The notes: generated by a model not told the origin, from the letters alone. A DNA stretch of 64,000 bases from Pseudophaeobacter flagellatus (GCF_021228235.1 NZ_JAJQRG010000002.1:124001-188000); one strand, 5' to 3'; positions 20,333 to 29,278 are shown, numbered from the stretch's first letter. Translations and numbers: made by a program.

Positions 20333-20584
20333 TCAGGCAGCAAGCAGGGCGTCCAGCTTGCCAGCCTGCTCCAGCGCGTAAAGATCATCACAGCCACCCA
20401 CATGGGTGTCACCAACAAAGATCTGCGGCACGGTATAGCCGCCATTGGCCCGCTCGATCATCTCGGACTTGCGCTCCGGGTTGGTCAGCACATTGACCTC
20501 GGAAAATTCCACGCCTTTCTTGTTCAACAGGCGTTTGGCCGCGTGGCAAAATCCACAAAGCGGCGAGGTATAAATTTCAACCAT
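20333..20584 (-). CDS. grxC: Glutaredoxin 3
   Basis: An 83-residue dithiol glutaredoxin, family-typical in length. The active site is SPLCGFCHAAKRLL, with TVPQIFVGDTHVGGCDDL forming the glutathione-binding cis-Pro and GG loop. It reduces disulfides and protein-glutathione adducts in the cytoplasm. The ATG at 20584 is preceded by AGGATAACT; a longer frame upstream overlaps the comF stop and is not supported. It lies in the comF-grxC-nitrilase-marR unit. Confidence 0.95.
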   Translation of the reverse strand: MVEIYTSPLCGFCHAAKRLLNKKGVEFSEVNVLTNPERKSEMIERANGGYTVPQIFVGDTHVGGCDDLYALEQAGKLDALLAA

Positions 20585-20670
20585 AGTTATCCTAGGCTCC
20601 ATATCCAGTTGCTGAGATTCTGAGGTATATGGGGGGATATTGCAATCTTTGCCAGTAGCAGCCCGGCAAA

Positions 20671-21399
20671 TCACGCCCGTGTGACCCGCGCCAAAACCGC
20701 AACCCGCACCTCTGCGGCGCCCGCAGCCAGGCAGGCTTCGGCGCAGGCCGACAGCGTCGCCCCCGAGGTCATCACATCATCAACCAGCAAAACCACCCGC
20801 CCCCGCAGGGCTTCGACCTGGCGCGGATGCACCGCTATGGCATCCTGCAGCACTGCAAATCGCTGCGCCCGCGTCTTGCCCTCTAGGCTCGGGGTTTGTT
20901 TTATCCGCTTCAACAGGTCGGGCTGATAGGTCAGCTGCGCCTGTCGCGCCAGGTTTTCTGCCAAAAGGGCCGATTGATTGTAGCGTCGTTTCAGAAAACG
21001 CGACCAATGCAGTGGCACCGGACAGATCAACGGATCACCGCGCAACAGCGGCGCTGCCGCCCGTTGCAGCCAGATTGCCGCAGGCGCGGCCAGCTCGGTG
21101 CGGTCGCCATGCTTCAGCGCCATCACCAGGCTGCGTGCCCTTTCCTTGTAGATCATGGCTGCCCGGCCCCGGCTCCAAGGGCGCGGTTGTTCCATGCAAT
21201 CGTCACACTCCAACTGGTGGTCATCTGCCTCACCTGGCAGCGGCAGACCGCAGCCGTCGCAGATGGTGCCACTGATGAAATGCGCGCCGACCCAGCAGGC
21301 ACCACACAGGCCAAAATCCTGTTCCACCAAATCACCGCAGCCCAGGCATTTGGCGGGATAAACAAGTGAAACAGCGGTTTGAAACTGCGCGCGCAACAT
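20671..21399 (-). CDS. ComF family phosphoribosyltransferase-like protein
   Basis: A 242-residue protein. The N-terminal double zinc ribbon (CLGCGDL, CGAC, CDGC, CDDC) is followed by the phosphoribosyltransferase fold with VVLLVDDVMTSGATLSACAEA (PRPP loop) and the ComF hallmark RRYNQSALLAENLA. Homologues are needed for DNA uptake in competent species; the biochemical role is not settled. It heads a minus-strand group with grxC and is divergent from a methyltransferase gene only 13 bases away, so the two promoters must overlap. Confidence 0.92.
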   Translation of the reverse strand: MLRAQFQTAVSLVYPAKCLGCGDLVEQDFGLCGACWVGAHFISGTICDGCGLPLPGEADDHQLECDDCMEQPRPWSRGRAAMIYKERARSLVMALKHGDRTELAAPAAIWLQRAAAPLLRGDPLICPVPLHWSRFLKRRYNQSALLAENLARQAQLTYQPDLLKRIKQTPSLEGKTRAQRFAVLQDAIAVHPRQVEALRGRVVLLVDDVMTSGATLSACAEACLAAGAAEVRVAVLARVTRA

Positions 21400-21412
21400 T
21401 TACATAGCTCCT

Positions 21413-22243
21413 ATGACGCAAGCACCCAAATCACAGCCCGACCTGTTTGACCGCCGGACCCTGGCGGCGCATCGCCGCCGCCACCAGCCTGCGGCGCTGT
21501 TTCTGCATGACCTTGCCCGCGACGAGGTCGAAGATCGCCTGAAACTGGTAAACAGAGTCTTTTCAAGTCCTTCGATTGTGACTCCTTTTTCGCAGGTTTG
21601 GCAGGATTCGTTTCCCAAGGCCAAAATCATCCCCGACACGGATGTGTTGGATCTGCAGCCCGGCAGCCATGATCTGATCATTCACGCCATGGGACTGCAC
21701 TGGGCCAATGACCCCGTTGGCCAGCTCATCCAATGCCGCCGCGCCCTGACAGAGGACGGCTTGCTGCTGGCGATCATGCTGGGCGGGCGCACCCTGCACC
21801 AGCTACGCAGCGCCCTGGCCGAGGCCGAGACGCGGGTTTGTGGCGGGCTGTCGCCGCGTATTGCCCCCATGGGAGAGGTCCGCGATCTGGGCGGGCTGCT
21901 GCAACGGGCGGGATTTGCCCTGCCGGTGGCCGATGTGGTGCCACTGACGGTCGAATACCGTGACAGCCTGCATCTGATGCGGGATCTGCGCGCCATGGGC
22001 GAAGGGAATGCGCTGAGCCAGCGGCTGAAACAAGCCAGCCCCAGGGCGCTCTTTGCCCAGACCGAAGCGGTCTACCGAGAGCACTTTGCCACCAAGGACG
22101 ACCGCCTGCCTGCCACCTTTGAACTGGTCTGCCTGACCGGCTGGTCGCCCTCGGACAGCCAGCAGCAGCCCCTGCGCCCTGGATCCGCCAAGATGCGACT
22201 TGCCGAAGCCCTGAAGGTGCCGGAAACCAAATTGCCCGAATAA
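21413..22243 (+). CDS. NDUFAF5/BioC-like methyltransferase-fold protein
   Basis: A 276-residue protein related to the methyltransferase family that includes complex I assembly factor NDUFAF5. The opening DLFDRRTLAAHRRRH and the core LDLQPGSHDLIIHAMGLHWANDPVGQLIQCRRALTEDG are typical. The glycine-rich SAM motif I expected near residues 50-60 is replaced by LKLVNRVFSSPSIVTPF, so SAM binding may be altered or lost. Divergent from comF with a 13-base gap. A role in respiratory complex assembly is inference. Confidence 0.8.
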   Translation: MTQAPKSQPDLFDRRTLAAHRRRHQPAALFLHDLARDEVEDRLKLVNRVFSSPSIVTPFSQVWQDSFPKAKIIPDTDVLDLQPGSHDLIIHAMGLHWANDPVGQLIQCRRALTEDGLLLAIMLGGRTLHQLRSALAEAETRVCGGLSPRIAPMGEVRDLGGLLQRAGFALPVADVVPLTVEYRDSLHLMRDLRAMGEGNALSQRLKQASPRALFAQTEAVYREHFATKDDRLPATFELVCLTGWSPSDSQQQPLRPGSAKMRLAEALKVPETKLPE

Positions 22244-22305
22244 GACTGCAGCGTGACACCGCAGCCCCATCGCGCCCTCGACCCATAGTAAAAACAAAAC
22301 ACTGC

Positions 22306-22325
22306 GCCAATGTGATCCGATTGGC
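22306..22325. promoter_or_regulatory. Dyad upstream of hemH, possible operator
   Basis: GCCAAT and ATTGGC are separated by 8 bases, about 100 bases before hemH. It has operator-like symmetry but matches no site I can name. Confidence 0.25.
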
Positions 22326-22421
22326 CTTTGGCCTCGTAACACTCTATCTTATGGCGGATTGTGACTTTCGCCATGGTTTCCATACGCAAAGCTTTGCCGC
22401 AGATACAGGAACACCGCCCCT

Positions 22422-23483
22422 ATGTTGGATTCTTCCACCCCCGCCACCTGCCCCGCCCACGCGCCAGCAGATCATCCAAAGATCAAAGGCGAAAAGGTCG
22501 GCGTTCTGCTGGCAAACCTCGGAACGCCGGATGACTACAGCTATTGGCCGATGCGCCGCTATCTGAGCGAATTCCTGTCGGACAAACGGGTGATCGACTA
22601 CCCGGCCTGGAAATGGCAGCCGCTGCTACAGCTGATCATCCTCAGCAAGCGGCCATTTTCATCTGGCGCCGCCTATAAATCGATCTGGAACCACGACAAG
22701 GGCGAAAGCCCGCTGATGACTATCACCAAGGATCAGACCGCCAAAATGAAATCGGTCATGTCCAAACGCTATGGCGATCAGGTCATGGTGGATTTCTGCA
22801 TGCGCTATGGCAATCCGTCGACGCAGGAAAAGGTCCGCGCCATGGTTGCGGCAGGCTGCACCAAGATCCTGTTTATGCCGCTCTACCCGCAGTATGCCGG
22901 TGCCACATCAGGCACCGCCAACGATCAGTTCTTTCGCGCCCTGATGCAGGAGACCTGGCAACCCGCCGCCCGCACCATCCCGGCCTATTTTGACGATCCC
23001 GCCTATATCGACGCGCTGGCCCGTTCGGTTGAAGAGGCCTACGCAAAGGCCGACAAACGCCCCGATATTCTGGTGGTATCCTACCACGGCATGCCAAAAC
23101 GCTATCTGATGCAGGGCGATCCCTATCATTGTCAGTGTCAGAAAACCACGCGGCTGCTGCGTGAACGGCTGGGCTGGGACGGGACTGAAATCACCACCAC
23201 CTTTCAGTCAGTATTTGGCCCCGAAGAATGGCTCAAACCCTATACCGTCGATCACGTTGCCACCCTGGCCAAGGAGGGCAAGAAAAGCATCGCGGTGATG
23301 GCACCGGCCTTTGCCGCCGATTGCATCGAAACCCTGGAAGAGATCAACGAAGAAATCAAAGAAAGCTTTGAAGAGGCCGGCGGCGAAGACTTCCTGTATA
23401 TTCCCTGCCTGAACGACGACGACGACCACATCGCCGCCCTTGCCGGCGTTATCGAGAATAATCTCAAAGGTTGGCTGGACTAA
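22422..23483 (+). CDS. hemH: Ferrochelatase
   Basis: A 353-residue enzyme inserting Fe2+ into protoporphyrin IX, the last step of heme synthesis. Typical are VGVLLANLGTPDDYSYWPMR, the RYGNPS segment, PLYPQYAGATSG and the metal-site His in VVSYHGMPKRYL (H222), followed by CQCQKTTRLL and FQSVFGPEEWLKPYT; the acidic TLEEINEEIKESFEEAGG region is also characteristic. The N-terminal extension before KIKGEKVG is poorly conserved, so the exact start is less certain. Another heme-related radical SAM gene, hemW, lies in the same window. Confidence 0.97.
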   Translation: MLDSSTPATCPAHAPADHPKIKGEKVGVLLANLGTPDDYSYWPMRRYLSEFLSDKRVIDYPAWKWQPLLQLIILSKRPFSSGAAYKSIWNHDKGESPLMTITKDQTAKMKSVMSKRYGDQVMVDFCMRYGNPSTQEKVRAMVAAGCTKILFMPLYPQYAGATSGTANDQFFRALMQETWQPAARTIPAYFDDPAYIDALARSVEEAYAKADKRPDILVVSYHGMPKRYLMQGDPYHCQCQKTTRLLRERLGWDGTEITTTFQSVFGPEEWLKPYTVDHVATLAKEGKKSIAVMAPAFAADCIETLEEINEEIKESFEEAGGEDFLYIPCLNDDDDHIAALAGVIENNLKGWLD

Positions 23484-23508
23484 TCCGTCTTCCCCGGTCC
23501 AAATAGGA

Positions 23509-23538
23509 TCCAATATTGGATTGTCGCGACAGCGACAA
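23509..23538 (+). repeat. Palindrome plus hairpin just before the tri-domain gene
   Basis: TCCAATATTGGA (23509-23520) is a perfect 12-bp palindrome. TTGTCGC/GCGACAA around GACA (23521-23538) is a 7-bp hairpin that ends immediately before the GGGGAG ribosome site. These could form an operator and a leader structure controlling the next gene. Confidence 0.4.
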
Positions 23539-23554
23539 ACGGGGAGAAAATTAA

Positions 23555-26500
23555 ATGAGTCTTGCGCATTGGGTCGATGCCCTAAAATCCCATTGGGGCA
23601 TCACCGCCGAGCTAAGTCGGCTTGACGGGGAATATGACCTGAACTTCAAGGCCCAGGCCAGCGATGGCCGGGGCTATATCCTCAAGGCCATGCGCCCTGG
23701 CTGTGACAGCTGGCTGGTTGAAATGCAGGTGCAGGCCTTCCAGCATATTGCCAGCCGCGCCCCCGATCTGCCTTGCCCCAGGGTGATTGCCGCCAGAGAC
23801 GGCACGACCATGTGCCTGATCACCGATGAGGCGGGCGCTGACCGACTGTGCTGGATGCTCGAATGCCTGCCGGGCAAATGCTACGCGAGGACCAACCCCA
23901 AGCTGCCCCCCCTGATCCATGAGATCGGCGCCACACTTGGTGGTGCGGGCAAGGCGCTGGCCGATTTTCAGCACCCTGGACTGGCACGTGACTTCAAGTG
24001 GGATCTGATGCAGGCCAGCTGGATAGGCTCTGAAATCGCAGCCATAACAGAGCCTGCACGACAGAGCCTGATCCGCGACATAGGCACTGAATTTGCCAAA
24101 TTAGAGCCTGTTTTGGCGCAGCTACCCAGGCAGGCCATCCACAATGACGCCAATGACTATAACATCATGGTCACGGGTGAGCTGACAGAACCGCGCCAGG
24201 TCTCGGGCCTGATTGATCTCGGCGATATGTGCGCCGCGCCGCGCATCTGTGATCTGGCCATTGCCGCCGCCTATATCGTGCTGGACCAGGCCGACCCCGA
24301 AGCCGCATTGACAGCATTGGTGGCCGGGTATCACGCGGCCTATCCGCTGACCCCGCAAGAGGTTGATCTGGTTTATCCGCTGCTGCGGGCGCGGCTGGCA
24401 GTTTCGGTGGTGAATTCCACCCTGATGGCCCACGAAAATCCCGATGATCCCTATGTGACCATCTCGCAGGCACCCGCCTGGCGTTTTCTTGAAAGGCATG
24501 ATCTGAACCCCGCATTGGTTGCCGCCCGCCTGCGCGCGGCCTGTGGCCTGCCAGTTGTTGACGGTGCCGATCGGGTCATGGAATGGATCGCATCCGAGCG
24601 CGGCAATTTTGCCCCGCTGATGGGCGAAGATCTTGGCGCAGCTCCTATGGGCGCGCTCTCGGTTGAACATTCGACCTGGCCGCAAAACCCCTTTGACATG
24701 CCCTTGAGCGAGGCCGCCCGTGTCGGCGAAGAATTTGAAGACGGCGGGCGCATCTGGCTGGGCTATTACCACGAACCCCGGCTGATCTATGCCGAACCGG
24801 CCTTTCGCAAAGGCTCCTACAAGGCCAGCAATCGGCGCACCGTGCACTTGGCGGTGGATGCCTTTGCCCCGGCTGGCACGCCGATGTTTGCGCCGCTGGC
24901 AGGCGAGGTCTTTGTGGTGGAAAACCGCACCGGGCATCTGGATTATGGCGGCGTCATCATCCTGCGCCACCAGACCCCGGCAGGGGATGCCTTTTATACG
25001 CTCTATGGCCACCTGGACCCGGAATGTTGCGATAGGCTGCAGCCCGGCGACAAGATCGACAAAGGCGCAGAATTCTGCCGCTTGGGCGATGCGACCCAGA
25101 ATGGCGGCTGGGCACCGCATGTGCATTTCCAACTGGCGCTCACCACCAAGGGCATCGAGGCCGACTGGCCCGGTGTTGGTGATCCGGATGAAATGTACAT
25201 GTGGCGAGCGATCTGCCCCAACCCGGCGGCGCTTTTGAACCTGCCGGATGGAAAATGCTGCTTTACCCCGACCAGCAAGGAAGACATCCGCCAGGGGCGG
25301 CGGGATCACTTTGGCGGCAATCTCAGCCTGACCTATAGCGATCCGGTGATGCTGCTGCGCGGCTGGAAGCACCACCTGTTTGATGAATGGGGACGCCCCT
25401 ATCTGGATGCCTATAACAACGTGCCCCACGTCGGCCATGCCCATCCGCGTATTCAGGCCGTCGCGGCAGATCAGCTCAAGCGGATGAATTCCAACACCCG
25501 CTATTTGCACCCGGCCCAAACCGCCTTTGCCGACAAGATCCTGTCAAAGATGCCCGATCACCTGGATGTCTGCTTCTTTGTCAATTCCGGCACCGAAGCA
25601 AACGAGCTGGCGCTGCGTCTGGCCCGCGCCCATACCGGCGCCAAGGGTATGGTGACACCGGATCACGGCTATCATGGCAATACCACCGGGGTGATTGATG
25701 TCTCGGCCTATAAATTCAACGCGCCAGGCGGGGTTGGCCCCTCTGACTGGGTTGAACTGGTCGCGGTAGCTGATGACTATCGTGGAGCGTTCGGCCGCGA
25801 TGATCCGCAGCGGGCACAGAAGTTTGCCGATCTGGTAGATCCCGCCATTGCCGCACTGCAAGCGCGGGGTCAGGGCATTGCCGGCTTCATCGCGGAAACC
25901 TTCCCTTCGGTTGGCGGCCAAATCATCCCGCCAAGGGGCTACCTGCCGGCGGTATATGAAAAGATCCGCGCCGCTGGCGGGATCTGCATCGCCGATGAGG
26001 TCCAGACCGGACTGGGCCGTCTTGGCGACTATTACTTTGGCTTTGAACACCAAGGCGCCAGCCCAGATATCGTGGTGCTTGGCAAACCCATCGGCAATGG
26101 GCATCCCCTTGGTGTGCTGGTGACAACCCGCGCCATCGCTGACAGTTTTGCTAATGGGCCAGAGTTCTTTTCCACCTTTGGGGGATCGACCCTGTCGTGC
26201 CGCATGGGCAAGGAAGTGCTGGATATTGTCGATGACGAGGCCCTGCAGGACAATGCCCGCCAGCGCGGTGCGGCATTGATTGCAGGCCTAAGGGCGCTTG
26301 AACAGAGATACCAATCTGTCGGCGATATCCGCGGCATGGGGCTGTTTCTGGGGGTAGAGCTGATCAACCCGGACGGATCCGAGGCCACGGCGCTGTGTTC
26401 CTACGTCAAGAACCGCATGCGCGACCACCGTATTCTAATCGGCAGCGAAGGACCCAAAGACAATATCCTGAAAATCCGCCCTCCGCTGACCATCGACGCC

Positions 26501-26563
26501 GAAGGGGTCGAGATGATCCTGGAGGTTCTGGACAGGGTTCTGGCCGAAGCAGAGCCGGGCTAA
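23555..26563 (+). CDS. Tri-domain protein: APH-type kinase, M23 peptidase domain, class III aminotransferase-fold lyase
   Basis: A 1002-residue fusion. Residues about 1-340 form an aminoglycoside/choline-kinase-like fold with the catalytic loop HNDANDYN (H196, D198) and metal Asp in LIDLGD (D221). Residues about 420-545 form an M23/LytM domain that keeps the zinc ligands HxxxD (H431, D435) and HxH (H522, H524). Residues about 588-1002 form a class III aminotransferase fold with PLP lysine in VVLGKPIGNG (K844) and IADEVQTGLGRLG. Kinase and lyase parts resemble the hydroxylysine/ethanolamine kinase and AGXT2L1/2 phospho-lyase families, so it may phosphorylate an amino alcohol and then eliminate phosphate. 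Substrate and the role of the M23 insert are unknown. No export signal. GGGGAG precedes the ATG. Confidence 0.9.
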   Translation: MSLAHWVDALKSHWGITAELSRLDGEYDLNFKAQASDGRGYILKAMRPGCDSWLVEMQVQAFQHIASRAPDLPCPRVIAARDGTTMCLITDEAGADRLCWMLECLPGKCYARTNPKLPPLIHEIGATLGGAGKALADFQHPGLARDFKWDLMQASWIGSEIAAITEPARQSLIRDIGTEFAKLEPVLAQLPRQAIHNDANDYNIMVTGELTEPRQVSGLIDLGDMCAAPRICDLAIAAAYIVLDQADPEAALTALVAGYHAAYPLTPQEVDLVYPLLRARLAVSVVNSTLMAHENPDDPYVTISQAPAWRFLERHDLNPALVAARLRAACGLPVVDGADRVMEWIASERGNFAPLMGEDLGAAPMGALSVEHSTWPQNPFDMPLSEAARVGEEFEDGGRIWLGYYHEPRLIYAEPAFRKGSYKASNRRTVHLAVDAFAPAGTPMFAPLAGEVFVVENRTGHLDYGGVIILRHQTPAGDAFYTLYGHLDPECCDRLQPGDKIDKGAEFCRLGDATQNGGWAPHVHFQLALTTKGIEADWPGVGDPDEMYMWRAICPNPAALLNLPDGKCCFTPTSKEDIRQGRRDHFGGNLSLTYSDPVMLLRGWKHHLFDEWGRPYLDAYNNVPHVGHAHPRIQAVAADQLKRMNSNTRYLHPAQTAFADKILSKMPDHLDVCFFVNSGTEANELALRLARAHTGAKGMVTPDHGYHGNTTGVIDVSAYKFNAPGGVGPSDWVELVAVADDYRGAFGRDDPQRAQKFADLVDPAIAALQARGQGIAGFIAETFPSVGGQIIPPRGYLPAVYEKIRAAGGICIADEVQTGLGRLGDYYFGFEHQGASPDIVVLGKPIGNGHPLGVLVTTRAIADSFANGPEFFSTFGGSTLSCRMGKEVLDIVDDEALQDNARQRGAALIAGLRALEQRYQSVGDIRGMGLFLGVELINPDGSEATALCSYVKNRMRDHRILIGSEGPKDNILKIRPPLTIDAEGVEMILEVLDRVLAEAEPG

Positions 26564-26587
26564 AACGGCGCTTTGGCACCCTGCTGC

Positions 26588-26619
26588 CTTATCAGACCTG
26601 CCCAGGCAGGTTTGATAAG
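26588..26619 (+). repeat. 15-bp hairpin after the tri-domain gene
   Basis: CTTATCAGACCTGCC pairs with GGCAGGTTTGATAAG (one G-T pair) around two bases, 25 bases past the stop. It is a likely 3'-end structure without T tract. Confidence 0.55.
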
Positions 26620-26668
26620 CTGGCCCAGGTCAATTTACACGCAGTCAAATTACCGGCAGCTGAAAATA

Positions 26669-26698
26669 AAAAAGGCGATGGAAAACCACCGCCTTTTT
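26669..26698. terminator. Bidirectional terminator between convergent genes
   Basis: AAAAAGGCGATGG pairs with CCACCGCCTTTTT (one A-C mismatch) around AAAA. T tracts exist on both strands, so it can serve the tri-domain gene (plus) and the miniprotein gene (minus). Confidence 0.85.
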
Positions 26699-26718
26699 AC
26701 AAATCATGTGCAGGGCAA

Positions 26719-26901
26719 TTAGCTGCTTGCAACAGCTGCGCCAACCAGGACGAGCAGCAGCAGGGGCAGAATGATGCCGCTGGAAGAGCTGGTTGCAGCT
26801 TCTTCGATTACGACTGGCTCTACGATAGGCTCTGCCAAGTTGCCAGCAGTAGCGGTGGATGCAGCAGCGGTCAGAGCGGCTGCGAGTACAAGTTTGTTCA
26901 T
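26719..26901 (-). CDS. 60-residue secreted or membrane miniprotein
   Basis: MNKLVLAAALTAAASTATAG is a cleavable Sec signal. A short acidic Pro/Glu/Val stretch (NLAEPIVEPVVIEE) and a Ser run lead to a hydrophobic C-terminal helix (GIILPLLLLVLVGAAVA). A strong ribosome site GGAGG lies 7 bases before the ATG, and a good terminator follows. Similar small proteins occur in Rhodobacterales, sometimes misnamed ferrochelatase because they lie near hemH. Mature form is about 40 residues with one membrane segment. Function unknown. Confidence 0.8.
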   Translation of the reverse strand: MNKLVLAAALTAAASTATAGNLAEPIVEPVVIEEAATSSSSGIILPLLLLVLVGAAVASS

Positions 26902-27037
26902 GTTAACCTCCAGAATTAGCGCAGACCTAAATAGATCTACGCAACCAAGACTTACCTCGTAATTTTTTCTAACCAGTAAACCCTCAGAATTGCAATTGCT
27001 TGTTGCGATTTTTCGCCCTGCAGACAGTGCGATGTGG

Positions 27038-27658
27038 TCAAATAAGCAACACTTGTGTGCCCACCTGTGTCAGGGAAAATAGCTCTGCGATATGCTCGTT
27101 ATACAGCCCGATACAGCCGTTCGAAGATTTGCGGCCGATCTTGCGTGTGTCATGGGTTCCGTGGATGCGGTAGAACTTCCAACTTAGGTATAAAGCGTGC
27201 GTTCCCAATGGGTTATTAGGACCAGGCGGAATATAGGACGGCCATTCTGGATTGCGCTTTCGCATATTGGGCGTTGGCGCCCAGCCCGGACCGTCCACTT
27301 TACGGATGACTGATGTCCGGCCTCTGCGGGTCAAATCATCGGACAATGGCACGGAAGAGGGGAAAAGTCGGTAGTTATTCCCATCTTCAGACCAGTAGTG
27401 CAAAGCGCGGCTGTCGATATCGACAAGAATCGCCCCTTTGCGCAGGTGATCGAAGTAGGGCTGCCAGCGTTTTGCCCGAAAGGCAGAGATATTGCGCTTT
27501 ACCGGCGGCTCTGGCTCGGGCGGCGGGCGCAGCGGGTCAAGGGCTTGATCATCTTCAGGTTCTGGCGCCACCTGAGACAGGGCAGGCGTGGCAATCATGG
27601 CAGCAGAGCCAGCAAGAAACTGCCGACGGGTGCCTCCAGCTAATAGTGTACGTTTCAT
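27038..27658 (-). CDS. L,D-transpeptidase (YkuD), Tat-type signal
   Basis: A 206-residue periplasmic cell-wall enzyme. The N-terminus carries a twin-arginine motif (GGTRRQFLAGSAAMIATPALS). An acidic Pro-rich linker follows, then the YkuD domain with the active site from IHGTHD to SSNGCIGLYNEHI, where Cys attacks the tetrapeptide. It makes 3-3 peptidoglycan cross-links or attaches proteins to the wall. Divergent from a CAP-domain lipoprotein gene. A second YkuD gene lies 1.6 kb away. Confidence 0.93.
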   Translation of the reverse strand: MKRTLLAGGTRRQFLAGSAAMIATPALSQVAPEPEDDQALDPLRPPPEPEPPVKRNISAFRAKRWQPYFDHLRKGAILVDIDSRALHYWSEDGNNYRLFPSSVPLSDDLTRRGRTSVIRKVDGPGWAPTPNMRKRNPEWPSYIPPGPNNPLGTHALYLSWKFYRIHGTHDTRKIGRKSSNGCIGLYNEHIAELFSLTQVGTQVLLI

Positions 27659-27824
27659 CTGAAATATATCCTGCGCGTATTCATTCGGGCTAAGGCATAG
27701 TATGGCCGGAATGCCTCAGTCGCAAATCAAACCATGTAATTTCTCTGCAGTTTTCTGCCGGCCTGTTTGCGCAACCGCTACAGGAAGGCTAAGTGCAGAA
27801 GCGAATGATAAAGTGAGAAGCAAG

Positions 27825-28316
27825 ATGAAGCGCGTTATTCTGATCTTGATGGCTGCCACCCTGACGCTGGCAGCGGCCTGTACGCCCACATCTGAAACCG
27901 GCAGCGGTGGCAAGGCCTACCGCATTCGCAACGCCGATAAGGTGCAGCTGCGGATGCTTGATTCCATCAATGCCCTGCGCCAGGCCTCGGGCGCGACACA
28001 GGTACAACTGAACGCGCAGCTCAATGCTGCGGCGGCCACCCATTCACGCGATATGTCGGTACAAAACCGCCCCTGGCATTTTGGCTCTGACGGCTCCTCG
28101 CCTTTGGATCGGGTTGCACGCACCGGCTATACTGGCACGGTACAGGGGGAAAATATCTCTGAAACCTATGAGAACGAGCTACAAACCCTGACCGCCTGGA
28201 TGGAAGACCCAAGCACCCGTTCGGTGCTTCTGGACCCCAAGGCAATCAACATGGGGTTTTCCTGGTTCCAGGAAAGCAACGGCAAGATCTGGTGGACCCT
28301 GGTGATGGCCAGCTAG
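27825..28316 (+). CDS. CAP (SCP/PR1) domain lipoprotein
   Basis: A 163-residue predicted lipoprotein: MKRVILILMAATLTLAAAC has a lipobox with Cys19. The mature part is a CAP domain (LDSINALRQASGATQVQLNA, AATHSRDM, HFGSDGSSPLDRVARTGYTG, GENISETY) with the conserved His and Glu pair. The ATG at 27825 follows GAGAAGCAAG; the frame runs 41 codons further upstream but lacks a signal or ribosome site. Divergent from the L,D-transpeptidase. Bacterial CAP proteins are envelope associated; activity is unknown. Confidence 0.88.
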   Translation: MKRVILILMAATLTLAAACTPTSETGSGGKAYRIRNADKVQLRMLDSINALRQASGATQVQLNAQLNAAAATHSRDMSVQNRPWHFGSDGSSPLDRVARTGYTGTVQGENISETYENELQTLTAWMEDPSTRSVLLDPKAINMGFSWFQESNGKIWWTLVMAS

Positions 28317-28591
28317 GCCAGTCGCGTTCATTTACATTCACGAGACTGACGTTCCTTGCTTGATTTCGCATGTTTCAGATGCGCAAGAGCCGTACCAACT
28401 TTTGCGCCACATGCTCTAGGCTTCGCCTGAACAGCTGCTCATCCGCCAGCCAGATCGATCAACGACGACCCGCAGACTCTTCATGATCGATGTCCGCCGC
28501 AGGCTGTCGGGGCCGCAGAGGAAACCACCTTTCGTGCTTGGCTTTGAAACTGCACGGTGGCCGGGCAAGGAACACCCTGCCCGCCCCGGTG

Positions 28592-29032
28592 CTAGCCCTT
28601 CATCTGCAAAGCAGCGTTTGGGAACGGATAGCCAAAATCATCCACATCACGCCGAGAAACCTCTTGGAAACCGAGCGAGATGTAGAAGTCAAAGGCCTGT
28701 CGGTTCGCAGTATAGACCTCAAGGGATAGCTCCAGCGCATGTGCAATGAGCCTGCGCCCAACGCCCATGCCTTGCCGGTCTGGCGCAATGAATATCCCGC
28801 CAATAAAACTGCCCAGCAAGCTGATAAAACCAAGGGCCTCGCCGTTATGGCAGGCAACCCAAGTCTCGGCTGTTGGAAAGTAGTCTTTCTCGATCAGGCT
28901 ACGTTGCTCGACAAGCCTTGGCTCACCGATGAACGGAGGTGCCCTCAGCGATGCGTCAAACCAGATGCCCAACAGGTTTTCGACATCCGTCACCCTATCG
29001 AAGGGACGGATCAATATGTTTTGAGTTTTCAT
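28592..29032 (-). CDS. GNAT family N-acetyltransferase
   Basis: A 146-residue enzyme with the acetyl-CoA loop GIFIAPDRQGMGVGRRLIAHA (motif A) and the C-terminal VYTANRQAFDFYISLGFQEV (motif B). The substrate cannot be inferred. The ATG at 29032 is chosen because GGAG lies just upstream; an in-frame ATG at 29056 would add 8 residues. It stands alone between two gene-poor stretches (28317-28591 and 29033-29278) in which I see no gene. Confidence 0.85.
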   Translation of the reverse strand: MKTQNILIRPFDRVTDVENLLGIWFDASLRAPPFIGEPRLVEQRSLIEKDYFPTAETWVACHNGEALGFISLLGSFIGGIFIAPDRQGMGVGRRLIAHALELSLEVYTANRQAFDFYISLGFQEVSRRDVDDFGYPFPNAALQMKG

Positions 29033-29278
29033 GGAAACTCCGAAGAAGTCATACACAATGGTTCGGCTACGAAATGTGCCGAGCGATACCGCCTAATGCG
29101 GTGCAATCGAAACCTCTGTGCATAAATCTCCTTGCTGTGATTGCCCCGAAGTAAATCGCAGGACCGATATTTGCAACAGCAACTGCAGGCTCAGCGCCGA
29201 CAGTCTGCTTTGCGGTCCCTTCGTTTTTCTCCGGATGTTCCACCCCGACTATACCCAGGCCAGCGCGGAAGCGGATAA

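Noticed and set aside
24122-25519. Possible frame disruption or antisense gene inside the tri-domain gene
   Set aside because: The plus-strand frame is continuous over 1002 codons with all three active sites intact; the antisense frame has no ribosome site or family match.
28317-28591. Decayed gene between the CAP lipoprotein and the GNAT gene
   Set aside because: Translations in all frames show no recognisable motif; left as an unannotated spacer.
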